Shown: positions 11,830 through 24,000 of the stretch, in pieces | How the letters are laid out: every line of letters begins with the position of its first letter | Position numbering within the stretch: position 1 is the first letter of the stretch | DNA from: Elephas maximus indicus | Lineage: Eukaryota; Chordata; Mammalia; Proboscidea; Elephantidae | Assembly: GCF_024166365.1 (NCBI RefSeq) | Contig: NC_064842.1 | Span: forward strand, 19,067,001-19,131,000 | Reading direction: 5' to 3' | Length of the DNA: 64,000 nucleotides | Position numbers and translations under genes: made by a program | Notes under the pieces: model-generated | What the model was told of the DNA's origin: nothing | Databases searched by the model: none | Seen by the model: only the letters and a program-made list of their open reading frames with translations

Positions 11830-13735
11830 CCTCTTCAAGATCCTATTGAGTCCCTTCACCCCTTTCTTTGGATCTATTAGCCCTCTCCTACCTATACCTT
11901 TCCCCATGTTTTAACCCCACTAAACCATCATTGTAACTGTTTTCTTGCTGATCCCTCAACTCCCTTGGCCTTTTGTTCCTTCCATCTTACCGACAAGACA
12001 AAATCTTAGCCCTAAATCCATGCAACGATCCATCATTTGTACTCTAATAATCTATCATTTTTGCTCCTGAACCTCGGCCACCGAGCAAAATTCTCCAGGG
12101 TTTCCTGAAAACCCTTGCTTGTGCTCTTTCTCCCATTCCCAAGAAATATTTCAAAATTTTACCATTCTGTGCAAGCTCTATAACCTAGTTCCATCCTCCT
12201 CACTGAAAAAGAGAATACAGGCCATTAGGTAGGGATTACCTACCTTGGCTCATTGTTCTTACCTAATGGAACCTTTCAGCTCTGGAACCTATCTCCTCCC
12301 ACATCTGGAGGGTCTTCAACTTCTCTGCTCTCAGCCCTTAGCATATACACGTGCTTGTATGCCTCCCATATTCCAGAAATCATTCCCTCAACCTTTGTCT
12401 CTCTCCAGCTCTGTCTCTCCTTCTCTTCACTGCGAAGTAACCTGTCCTCCACGCTCCAGTTTCTCACATACATTCATTTCTCACCCCAGTGAATTCTGTA
12501 CCCTATCACTTGTCCAAATCTGCCCCAGCAGAGGTCATCAATTGACTCTTCATTATTAAAATTAACAGACATTTTTTTCCAAGTCTTTAATTTGCCTCAC
12601 CTCTCTACAACACTTGACATGGTTACTGACTCCTTCCTGTGATTGTCTTCCACCTTGGCTTCAAGATGCATTTCTCATGCTTTCCCTCCTCTCAGGCTGC
12701 TCTTGCTTAGTCTATTTTGTGGGATCCTCTTCTTCTGCCCTCCCTTAAATGCTGATGCTCCCCATGGTTCTGTACTTGACTTTCTTCCTTTTTCTTTCCA
12801 AGGCAGTAACCACTACTTCTATGCTGAGAACTCCAAAATTCACATTGGTGGCCAGATCTCCCTCCTATTTACCTAATTGATAATTGGATGTCTCCCCTGC
12901 GGCGTCCCATCAGCTCCTCAATCCCAAGATGTCCAGAGCCAAACTCATCATTTTACCTACCAGCCCCTGCACTTACTCCTTGGATTTCTTGCCTGAATGA
13001 ATAGCACTATCATTCACCCATTGTCCAAGCCAGAAATCTGGGACCCATACTTGACTTTTCCCAATCCTTCTCCCACCAACCAAACAGACTACCAGCTTGT
13101 CTCCTCATCTCTAGTCTTGACTCTTCAAATTTATTTACAAATGATCTTTCTTCCTGAGACTACCTACTCCTACTTAACATCTTTGAATGGCTTTGTATGG
13201 TCTTCAGAATAAAGTCCAAACTCTAATGCTAAGCCTCTAACTCTACACCTAGCCCAATACCCTTAATGATACAGCTTCTTTCTACCATTCCAATTTCATC
13301 TCTCATCATGTCCCACCAAATCTCCTACACACCAACCACATTGAACTTTCAATTTCCAGATGGTTCCATGTTTCATGACACCTCTGGGTTTTTTGTACTT
13401 GCTGCTCTCCTGTTGGCATACTCTGTGCCCTGTCACCCATTTAGTAAACTGCTCATTTTTAAGGCAGGTATTATCTGTTCTGGGAAGGCTTCTCTGCTCA
13501 GCATCCCATCTCTCCCACCAAACTCCCTCCCCACCAGGCTAAGTTAGCAGCCCCTCTATGTACTTCCATAGTATCCTGAATATTTCCCGATTTGAAATGG
13601 GATTGCTGGCTGACTTGCATGTCTTCCTCACTAAACTATGAGGTTGATTAGTAAGGGATTTATTTATCTTGCATCTCCAGCTCCTAGCACATTACGTAAT
13701 GATACTCAGTAAATGTTTCATGAATGAATGAAAAA
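11830..13735 (+). mobile_element. L2 LINE, ORF2 reverse-transcriptase region to 3' end
   Basis: A long decayed L2 (CR1-clade). Landmarks in order: 'cacttgacatggttactgac' (about 12610), the polymerase YADD box degraded to YAEN ('tatgctgagaactccaaaat', about 12819), 'atgtccagagccaaactcat', 'tcagaataaagtccaaactc' (about 13204), and the terminus 'ctcagtaaatgtttcatgaa' with 'tgaatgaa'. Open frames of 60-104 codons within it are remnants or chance. The part before 12400 is assigned with less certainty. Confidence 0.8.
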
Positions 13736-13845
13736 TGACAGTCTCTTTAGTCGCAGTCTCCCCTGTTGGGGAGCAAGACTGCACGCCTAAGAGTAATACC
13801 TACAAGCAACAATAAATGTTTGTCTGTATATACATAAATACACTG

Positions 13846-14004
13846 GCGAAACCCACTGCCATCAAGTCAATTCTGACTTATAATGACCCTATAGGACAGA
13901 GTAGAACTTCCCCATACAGTTTCCCAGGAGCCCCTGGTAGATTCGAACTGCTGACCTTGTGGTTAGCAGCCATAGCTCTTAACCACTACGCCACCAGGGT
14001 TTCC
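13846..14004 (-). repeat. AfroSINE
   Basis: Reverse-strand copy from 'gaaacccactgccatcaagt' to 'gccaccagggtttcc'. Confidence 0.92.
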
Positions 14005-14162
14005 TATGCTGGTGAAGCCATCTTGTAATAGAGATCACAGTGTGTGTATTGTGTTGTATGAAATAATATATAGGTAATGGAAGATTTTCCTTTACCTTAC
14101 ATTTTTCTTTGCTTGTAAATCCCTGTGCATTCTTCCACTGATACACCTTGTGCTCAGGTAAC

Positions 14163-14959
14163 TTTATTCTGCTCTTTAAACAGCTGTACCTCCTGCACAC
14201 CATAAAAATTTTCAATATTCTTAGTCAGTATTCAGGAGGATATTCCCAAGAGAGATAGTCTAAACAGGTGAGAGTTCTAAAGGCCAGGAGAGAACTGTGT
14301 CTACTTTACATGATCAGTTTCCATTCAGTCTTCTTTTCTCTAGATTCAATTATCTCATCTTCTTCAGCTAGTCCATAAAGAGTAACATGCTGAATCAACA
14401 AATTTAAATTTTTGTACTAGCTTACTATTATCTCAAAAATAAATTTAGAGTTGGTACTCATAAGGAATCAGTTATTAATATTCATTCCAATTTCCCTCCT
14501 TCCACATTCAGATTGTTGAAGCATTTGTTGTAGTTTAAAAAAGAAGACTTAATCATATTGCTACTATTTTCAGTTTGTGGTCCTTCTGCCCCTTCCCAAG
14601 ATCTTTATATGCCAAACCTTGGGCCATTCTAGTCATTCTTCATTCTGTCAGTTTAATTAATTTGAAGGCAACAGAGGTCTTATGGTAGAAAACAAACAAG
14701 AATCCACGGAAGAAGTTAAAATGTTGTTAAGAATCGTTTTCAAATAATTTACAATTTGTCATTCCACAAGCTAAACATACTAAATATATTTACACTTTCA
14801 ATTGTTACAATCATCTTAAAAAGCAAAATATCTTGAAAGAGTTATGTCAAGAGGTATTAATTACCAGATGTAGGAATTATAAGAGAAAATGTGAAGTTAA
14901 CAAGGACAAAGCAATTTTTTCAATTGTCCTTTGAATTAGAAATTAAGTCTTTAGAGTAT
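14163..14959 (-). other. EFCAB2: Probable EFCAB2 3' UTR with candidate polyadenylation signal
   Basis: The sequence after the stop codon is AT-rich and apparently free of interspersed repeats. The first AATAAA found by eye on the minus strand is at 14163-14168; ATTAAA variants occur nearer the stop, around 14650 and 14955. The true cleavage site cannot be fixed from sequence alone. An AfroSINE begins at 14004, just beyond the candidate signal. Confidence 0.35.
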
Positions 14960-15075
14960 TTAATTATCATCCACCACCATCATTGTTATATAGTCCTTGT
15001 AATGAATTGAATTTGATTCTGGGTCAATTGCAGCAGATAGCATTTCTTCCATTTCCTCTTGAGAAAAAGGCTCAC
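14960..15075 (-). CDS. EFCAB2: EFCAB2 terminal coding exon (EF-hand 4 and stop codon)
   Basis: This exon supplies the last two bases of the split Gly codon, then [28 protein letters not shown] and ITMMVVDDN, followed by TAA at 14960-14962. The acceptor is tccttctcag. Aligned on the hydrophobic residue of the loop, EF-hand 4 looks one residue short of the usual 12, which suggests weak or no calcium binding. An open frame continues upstream to 15259 but is intron: the reading frame and acceptor both place the exon start at 15075. Confidence 0.95.
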
Positions 15076-18000
15076 CTGAGAAGGACAAGATGGAAAAGCC
15101 ATCATTTACAATCTTGTGATTTTTTTTCCTTTGTCTTTCCCTTTCCACCAGGAAGCTTAACTGCCATGCAGCCCCACAAGCCCCCACTGTGTCACTAGTT
15201 ACTCTCCCCATGGGCTTCTGAGCCAGCACATCATGACAATCCAGGAGTTCAAAGAGCATGCTGTTTTGGACTTATCTTACCTTGCAGTTATCATAGATTA
15301 AGCAACCTGTAGAACTGATCATTTCAGCCCAAACAGAAGGAAGACATAAACACATAGTGTATGAGGTTCTTTATTTATTTAAATAAAACTACCGACACTG
15401 CCAAACGATTAACCTGAAGGCTCAGTCTGATGAGGAATCTAATGTTTAGCAAGGGTATGAAGAAAGGATTATATGGTTGCTATGCAAAATTTCAGCAGTG
15501 CGGCAACCCCATTAATGATGAACATGATCCCCATAAAGATCTTGAGCAAGGACCTCAAGTGGCTCAGTGGTTGAGTGCTCAGCTGCTAACCGAAAGCTCT
15601 GTGGTTCGAATCCACCAGACACTCCACAGGAAAAAAGACCTGGTGATCTGCACCGGTAAAGATTATTGTTGTTAGGTGCCATCCAGTCGGTTCCAACTCA
15701 CAGCGACCCTGTTTACAACAGAAGGAAACACTGTCCAGTCCTGCATCATCCTCATAATTCTTGTTATGCTTGAGCTCATTGTTGCAGCCATGGTGTCAAT
15801 CCATCTCCTTGAGGGTCTTCCTCTTTTTTTGTTGACCCTCTACCAAGAATGATGTCCTTCTCAATGACGTCCACTGATCCCTCCTGATAACATATCCAAA
15901 GTACATGAAATGATGTCTCGCCATCCTTGCTTCTAAGGAGGATTCTGTTTGTACTTCTTCCAAGACATATGTGTTCATTCTTTTGGAAGACCATGGTATA
16001 TTCAATGCTCTTTACCAGTAAAGATTAGAGCCTAGGAAACCCTATGGGGCAATTCTACTCTGTCGTATAGGGGATGCTATGAGTCAGAATCAACTCGCTG
16101 GGACACAACAGCACACAAAGCTGCTGAAAAGCAGATAACAAACACTTGAAACTGTAACAATTCTCTCTCTGAATATTCCCTAACCAGGTCTTGCCAGCTT
16201 AGTCATGCCAGCTAAACCCAGGGAGAGAAGGCACTTATCAACTGTTTTAAGACAGTCCTCTCTGTGATAGTTTGGCCCAGTGCTGGTGTTAAATGAAACC
16301 AAAAGTTGGACAGAAAATCTGTGGGCTTTAGCTGGGTTCAGATAATAGCTGAGTGTCATCTGGATATTGGTTTCTCCAAAATGAGCAGGCAACTCAGGAA
16401 GAATGCTGGGAAGGCTATAGCCTATTTAAGATAGATCTTTGTCCCAATATTAAAAATACGGAACATTCAAATCACTGCCTTATACCTAAAGAGTCTTATC
16501 CATGTAAGTGAGTTACCAAGGCCTGAGGCTTACCTACATTCTGAGCCTAAGTCACTTGAAACTACAAGCGATGCTTTCTAAGTTGGAATTCAGTTGTTGT
16601 TAGTTGCTGTCAAGTCCATTTTGACTCATGACGACCCCATGTGTGTAGAGCAGAACAGCTCCATAGAGTTTTCAAGGCTGTGACCTTTCAGAAGCAGATC
16701 GTCAGGCCTGTCTTCCAGGGCACCTCTGGGAATCGCCAACCTTTCTGCTATCAGCGTCGAGTGCTTAACTGTTTGTGCCACCCATCCCGTTGCCGTTGAG
16801 TCGATTCCGACTCATAGCAACCCTACAGGACAAGGGAGAACTGTCACATGGTTTCCAAGGAATGCCTGGTGGATTCAAACTGCCACCACAATGTCACCAG
16901 GGTTTCAGTTAATAATGCTGAAATTATTCAAGCGAGGATTTTGATGATGATGATAGTACTATTAAACAAGGGAAAGTCTGGAATCATGCTTATAGCCTAA
17001 GAAAATAAACAATGCCTAAAAGTCAAATTCTGAATCTTTGTTACACCTGATTTTTAAATACTAAATCCACTGCCAAATGGACTTTGATAGGCACTACCTA
17101 GGTCCTGAGAAACTGAAAAGAACACTAACAACAAACATTTACTCAGTGCTACTGTGTGCCAGACTCTGATCTAAGTGCTTCACATATATTAACTGAGTTA
17201 ATCTCCTAAGACCTTGTGAGAGGTAAGAGCTGTTATTATCCCCATTTACAGTTGAGGACACCAGAACACAAAGGAATGGGCAGCCAGCCTCAGTTAGTGT
17301 GTGGTGGAACTGGAATCTGACCACCACACTCTATAAGGCCTTGGTCCCAGTAAAACACAGAAGGGAGTCACACTGTTCTCTTGGGCAAGGAAACAGGTAT
17401 ACAGTATTGGATCGAGGATGGGAGGAAAACAGCTTAATGGTTAAAAGCACAGGCTTTGGAGCCAGACTGCTCAAATGCCAGCGAGTTCAAATGCTGCCGG
17501 AGCCTTACTAGCTCGAAGATCTTGGGTAAGTCCCTTAACCTCTCTGGGCCTCAGTTTTTCTGTCTGTAAAAACGGAGATGATGATACCACCTATCTCATA
17601 GAATTGCTATGAAGATTAAATGTGTTGTTATTTGAAAAGCACTTAGAACAATGCCTGGTGCATAGGAAGCAACATTTTTTTTCCTTCGGTGTCTACCTGT
17701 GGTTCTTGTTTATGAAGACAGCATACAGCGCGGACATAAGAAATGTGGCTTAAAACAGCTGTGCTATGACAACTCACAGATGGAAATCCCTGAAAACTAG
17801 CTCCCCCTTCCCCGATGTCTCTGTTTCCCAGTATCCTGGATTTCAGGAAGCAACATGTTTAAAAACTTTTTTTTACATTTTTCCTGCTGCTAGATACTGC
17901 CTGATACAATACACGTGCCTGGACACACGTGGACCTCTACCCTGTGTTCTATCTCGTAAGAACTCGATTCCACGTGACTTATGATGTTCATCGTATGACG

Positions 18001-21000
18001 TCCTGGGCATTTAGAGTGTAGTCTCAGACTAATGAGTGTGTCTGATATTCTGTGGATACTCTGAAAGTAACTTTAATCCCTACTGCTTTAAAGCATATCA
18101 AAAACCAAACCCATTTCCGTTGAGTGGAATCCAACTCATAGAGACCCTATAGGACAGAGTGGAACTGCCCCACAGGGTTTCCAAGAAGCAGCTGGTGGAT
18201 TCGAACTGCCAACCTTTTAATTAGCTGCCAAGCTCTTAATCACTGTGCTGACAGGACTCCTTTAAAGCACAGATGTACTTAAAAACAATTTATAGAATTT
18301 TGAAAAATCTCAAAGCACCAATTGTTAAGCAACTATTTTACCTAGCTAATAAACTGCTATCACAGATGGCTGATGGGTCTGTTACATACAACAATAATAT
18401 CTTAGGTTTGTATAGTACTTTACCCACTGCTGTCGAGTCGATTCCAACTCATGCGACCCTGCAGGACAGAGTAGAACTGCCCTGTAGAGTTTCCAAGGAG
18501 TGCCTGGTGGATTCGAACTGCCGAACTCTTGGGTAACAGCCATAGCACTTATCTAGTAGTACTTTATATCTAACAAATCACTATCAAACATATTAGCTCG
18601 TATAATGTAGAGGCTGTTTAATAATATTTGTTGAATAAATCACCGAAACCATATGTGTTCTAAAAATATTATCTGAAAATAATCATTTTATACTTAGTCT
18701 ACTGAGATACTCAATAGTTGACCTTTAAGTACCCCCAGAAGTCCCTGGGTGGCACCGATGGTTAAGTGCTGGGCTATTAACTGAAAGGTTGGCAGTTCAA
18801 ACCCACACAGAGGAGCCTCAGAAGAAAAGGCCTGGTGATCTGCTTCCCAAAGGTCACAGCCTTGAAAACCCTATGGAGCACAGTTCTACACTGCAATGCA
18901 TGGGATGTCCACGAGTTGGGATCAACTTGACAGCAATTTCCTTAAGGCTCTGGGTGGTGCAAATGGCTTGAGTTCGTCCTCTAACATAAAGGTTGGCAGT
19001 TTGAACCCACTCAGAGGAGCCTCAGAAGAAAAGCCTGGCAATCTACTTCAGCAAAGATTACAGCCAAGAAAACCCTGTGGAGCAGTTCTACTCATGGGGT
19101 TGCCAGGAGTCAGAATCAACTCGATGGCAACCAGTTTTTTTGTTTTTGTTTTAACTGTAGCACTTCAAAGTAAACCACACAATTGTCTCTATATACATTT
19201 TAGTCCATTCCTGATTTCCCTATTTCAGTCAGCAGCATCTGATCCATCACTAAGTAAGGTTAGAGCCTTGTTGTTACTTTTCAGTCAGCTTCCATCTTTG
19301 TCCCCTACACTCCATTACTCGTCATGACCTGTGGATCCTGCTATAAATACAGTCTATTCCATCAGTCCCTTCCTTCCATTCCCATTGCCATGACCCAGGT
19401 CAGGCCTTTATTAGGGTACCTTGAGAATGCCGAAATAGCCTTCTAACTGGTCTCCCTTCTCTAATCTCTTTTTCACTTATCTAACCCACCTATCAGCACC
19501 AGATTAACCTTTCTACAATTCTTTCTGCACCATGTGAGTCATTCAGTCAAAACACAGCAATGTTTCTCTATTGCCCATAGGATGGATTCCAAACTCCTGA
19601 GCCTAAGCCTCCACAATCTATCCCCAGTAAATCTATCTAAATTCATTTCCTACTGCTTGCCAACAAGACTCTCCGGGCCAGCTAGACCTATCTTCTCACA
19701 AACTCCTGAAATACCGTGCTCATTCCTACCTCCCCATTTGTCTTTATACTGTTTTATCCATCCATAATGTTTCCCTCACCCATTCTTCATTCATCTACTC
19801 ACTCATTCATTCAACAAACATTTGATAAGACCAGGTATGTGTGGAGTGGTGCATTAAATGCTGGAGATAACACAACCTACAAGATACTCCCCCTGCCCTC
19901 AACAGCTCACCCAAATAAATTTTACCAAGTTTTCCAGGCTGGTCCAGCCCAGATCAACCTTCCAATACTTATTTTTCTATTCTCTTGTATTCTGAATTAT
20001 TTTAAAAATTAGTTTTATTTCCCCAATAAGATGGTAATATCCTTGAGATAGGGAGCAGATTTCAGCATCATTACCCCTCACTGGACTTACTAAATACTAA
20101 ACACACAGTAGGCATACAATACTAAAGAAATTTAACTGTCTTGGCCATTTTGGCTAGATTCATATTGCCTAATATAAGCTAGGCTTTACTTTTCTTAAAT
20201 CAATCCTTAGGATTAAGAGGCTGATGCTTTGAAAGTCATAATATTCCCATCAAAGTTAATCCCTAGGGTAATTTTAATGTCATCAGTGTTCTCGGGTAGT
20301 CGCTATGATTACCGTGTCATTCTTTCCTTACTCTCATTCCCTGTGTTCCCACCTGATGGTGGATCAAGTTAAAACGGTCAAACCAGTTGTGCATGTAGAC
20401 AAATTCCCTACTCATAATTACTCGTACTTTTTAAAAAATAATATTTTATTGCATTGTAGGTGAAAGGTTACACAGCAAATTAAGTTCCCCTTTAACAATT
20501 TTTTATACAAATTGTTCCATACCATTGTTTACAATTTTTACAATGTGTCAGCATTCTCAGTATTTCCATTCTGTTTGTTGTTTCCACTGATCTAGCTTCC
20601 CTTCCCTTCCTTGCCTTCTCATCTTTGCTTTTGGGTAAATGTTGACATTCGGTCTCCTAGAGTCAACTGTTTAAGGGAGCACATTGCTCACAGGTGGTAT
20701 TGTTTATTTTATAAGCCAATCCATTATTTGGCTGAAAGGTGACCTGCAGAGATAGCTTCAATTCCAAGTTCAAAAGGTATCTTGGGACGTTAGGCTTGGA
20801 GGTTCTTCTAGTCTCTATTGGCCCAGTAGGTCTGGTTTTTTTTAGGAATTTAAATTTTGTTCTACATTTTTCTCCCATTCTGTTTGGGACCTTCTATTGT
20901 ATTCCTGGTCAGAATGGTCAGTAGTGGTGGCCAGGCACCATCTAGTTCTTCTGGTCTCAGGTTAGAAGAGGTTATGGTTTGTGTGGGCTATTAGTCCCGT

Positions 21001-24000
21001 GGACTAGTTTCTTCTTTGAACCTTCGATTTCCTTCAGTCTCTTTTGCTCCAAAAATATACATATTAATATATAACAGTTGTACATTAGATGGCCTCTCGC
21101 AAGCTTTTAAGACCCCAGACACTACTGACCAAAATAGGATACAGAACATTATCTTTGTGAACTATGTTATGCCAATTGGCTAAGTTGTCTCCCGAGACTG
21201 ACTACTTGCAATTTCGATTCTGATTCTAGTGATTAGGGACTCTGACTCATTCAAGACTCAATCTACAAAGGAGTGAACTTAGCAAAGGAGACCGAACTCT
21301 TAACTTTGCATGGAAAGTGGGGAGGTGACCAATGTAAGAATGATATTGAGAGAATGTCCATCAGGCTGCTGACATTCAGGTGAAACAAATTTACATATAA
21401 GACTAACGAGAGAGTTCCTAAAGGTAACATGCTAGCATATATGGATGTGTAGGTATTAGTCATAAATGTGTATGTATGTGTGTGTGTATAACTCATGTTC
21501 AAAGCAAATATATGTGGTACTATTTGCATAAAAAACTGAAAATTTTTCGTGCAAATTCATATTCAATTGAGGCTGTATTATCTGTAACTTCACCAACTGA
21601 AAAGCTCTTTTAAAAGGAATTATTTTATATTCCAATTCAAGTCTTCAATCTAGTAACTGTCATTGATTTATAGTGACTGATAGCTCATGTTTTCCAGGTG
21701 GCATACGTCTTATTCTGGAAATACTCTAAGTGAGGGGAAGGACTGCAATTTATAAAAGCAATCATTATACTTTACAAAGTCCTATGAGGCAAGAATCCAT
21801 CTCTCTTTGCCCTACCCTTTGTCCTCCTACCCACCATGAAAGAGAAACCACCCACAAAACCAAAATAAGAGGAATAGTAAATGACTTTTTTTAGCCATAC
21901 GGATTGATTTTAAAGTATCCCCTTATCTTACATATAGTTTCTGCTGTACCTAATTATTGTTAAAATTATTAACCCTTATATAAGTCAGTAGGTCAGTAAT
22001 AAATAGACCAGTAATAAATAAATAGATCAGTAATAAGTCACTCTTACCTTCTTCAGTCATGTACTTGACCAGCTCTTCCTTAGTGAGAAACCCACGTTTA
22101 GCTGGATCTAATACCTAGGAGGGAAAAAGAGATAAGGATGATAATTTTTGTTTGATGAGAAAATTCTGCATTATCAACTTTTCACATAAATGTACATTAA
22201 TACACAAAGTCTGGGGCTTACACACCTCAAAAGCACGAAGAAGGACATCTTCTGGAATTGGTCTGTATCTATGATAAGGCAATAAAAGAAATAAGTGCCA
22301 CAGTATTTTATCTTCAGTATCTCCATAATAAGTGACTACATAAAACAAAATAAAAGCTGTTAACATACTGGTTTAATTAAACTTCCCTCAGTGAAATCTT
22401 TTTGGATTTCTAGATATGGAAGTTGAAGGAAACCCACCCCTACAGGAAATACTTAGTTCAAAATCACTGGTATATCACATGTTATCTATTACTTTTTTTC
22501 ATCATTATGGAAATCAACTTATCTGAGAACAAAACGTCTTCTATAAAACAATTATGACAAGCTAATGCCACATTTCTGCTAGAAAAATAATTAGGACCAA
22601 TTTTTATTTGGTAATTCAGAATAGGAGATAACAAAGGTATTGACTTACAATTTTTATAGCTTATTTGCTCTTTAATTACGCTTTATTTAGATTAATTCCA
22701 AAGTGGTTGATATTTCTAAGCACATAACAATTGGAAGTTCAGAAGTATAGTGAAAGGTTAGAAGGAAGCTACCTTAAGATAAATATTGGTTGAATATACA
22801 AAATGAAAATGCCAAGTGTTTCGAAGTTTACATAATTCTAAACACTATTTCGCCTTAACAATTACACTTACTTACCTTCTTTCCAGTAGTGCTCTGGTCA
22901 TTACTGGAAGAAATTTTTCTAATCGAATGTATCCAGTGGGTTCTTCTTCTTCTACCTAAACAATCAACAAAGAAATAGTCACTCAACCCCTAGAGTACGG
23001 TCCCCTGGTACCCTTATAGCTCAGTAACGAAGGCACTCCTAAGGGTTGCCCTTCAGCCAAAGATTAGACAGGCCCATAAAACAAAAGGAGACTAAATGGG
23101 CACACCAGCCCAGGGGCCAGGACAACAAGGCAGGAGGAGACAGGAAAGCTGGTAATGGGGAATCCAAAGTCAAGAAGGGAAGAGTATTGACATGCCATGG
23201 GGTTGGCAACCAATGTCACAAAACAATATGTGTATTAATTGTTTGATGAGAAACTATTTTGCTTTGTAAACCTTCATCTAAAATACAATAAAAATGAAAA
23301 ACAAATAGCACTCATCCATTCAACAAACGTATTAAGCAGCTGTTTTCCCAGCACTGAGCCAAGTGCTGGGGATTGGATGATGAGCACACCTGGGCATGAT
23401 CCCTGCTCACAGCACTTATATTCTGCTAGGGGAGATATATGTTACTACTAAAAATAATAACTAAGTATCCAGTTATAAATTTACATAAGCATAATGAAGT
23501 AAAGGAACATAGGTCCATAAAAGGAAACTTCTAGACCACAAGATCAGGAAAAGCATTCCTGGGGAAATAACCCTTGAGGTATTTATAAAGGACGAGCAAG
23601 TAGAAGGCAACTAGACAGGCAGCGTGAAGGAGACTCCGAGGTAGACAGACGCTTTGGAGGCCATGAAGCTGGAACACAGGAGGCAGGGAGGAGGACGTTT
23701 CCCGATGAGGCTGGAGAGAGACACAGGGCCTTTTGCAGGGCCTCATTGTCCGTAAAAGATTTTGGCTGTTATCCTAAAAACAATGAGAAAGCTAAGGTCT
23801 GAATAGATGTATGTTCTGAAAGATCATACTGGTTGTGGGTGGGGAGGCAACAGTCTAAGCAGTTCTAATGATGGCTAGGATTGGGGTGGTGGCCATGAAG
23901 ACAGAAGTGAATGGCTTCAAGAAATATTTGAGAAGTAAAACCGACAGGCCTGGTGCTGGATCCATTGTGGATAGGGATGAGAAAACAGAAGTCAAGGACA

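Noticed and set aside
12245-13547. Cluster of plus-strand open frames of 60-104 codons
   Set aside because: They coincide with an L2 ORF2/3' end relic with a decayed YADD box.
22115-22366. 83-codon minus-strand frame containing [14 protein letters not shown]
   Set aside because: Only 22226-22268 is coding; the rest is intron, as the splice sites and frame show.
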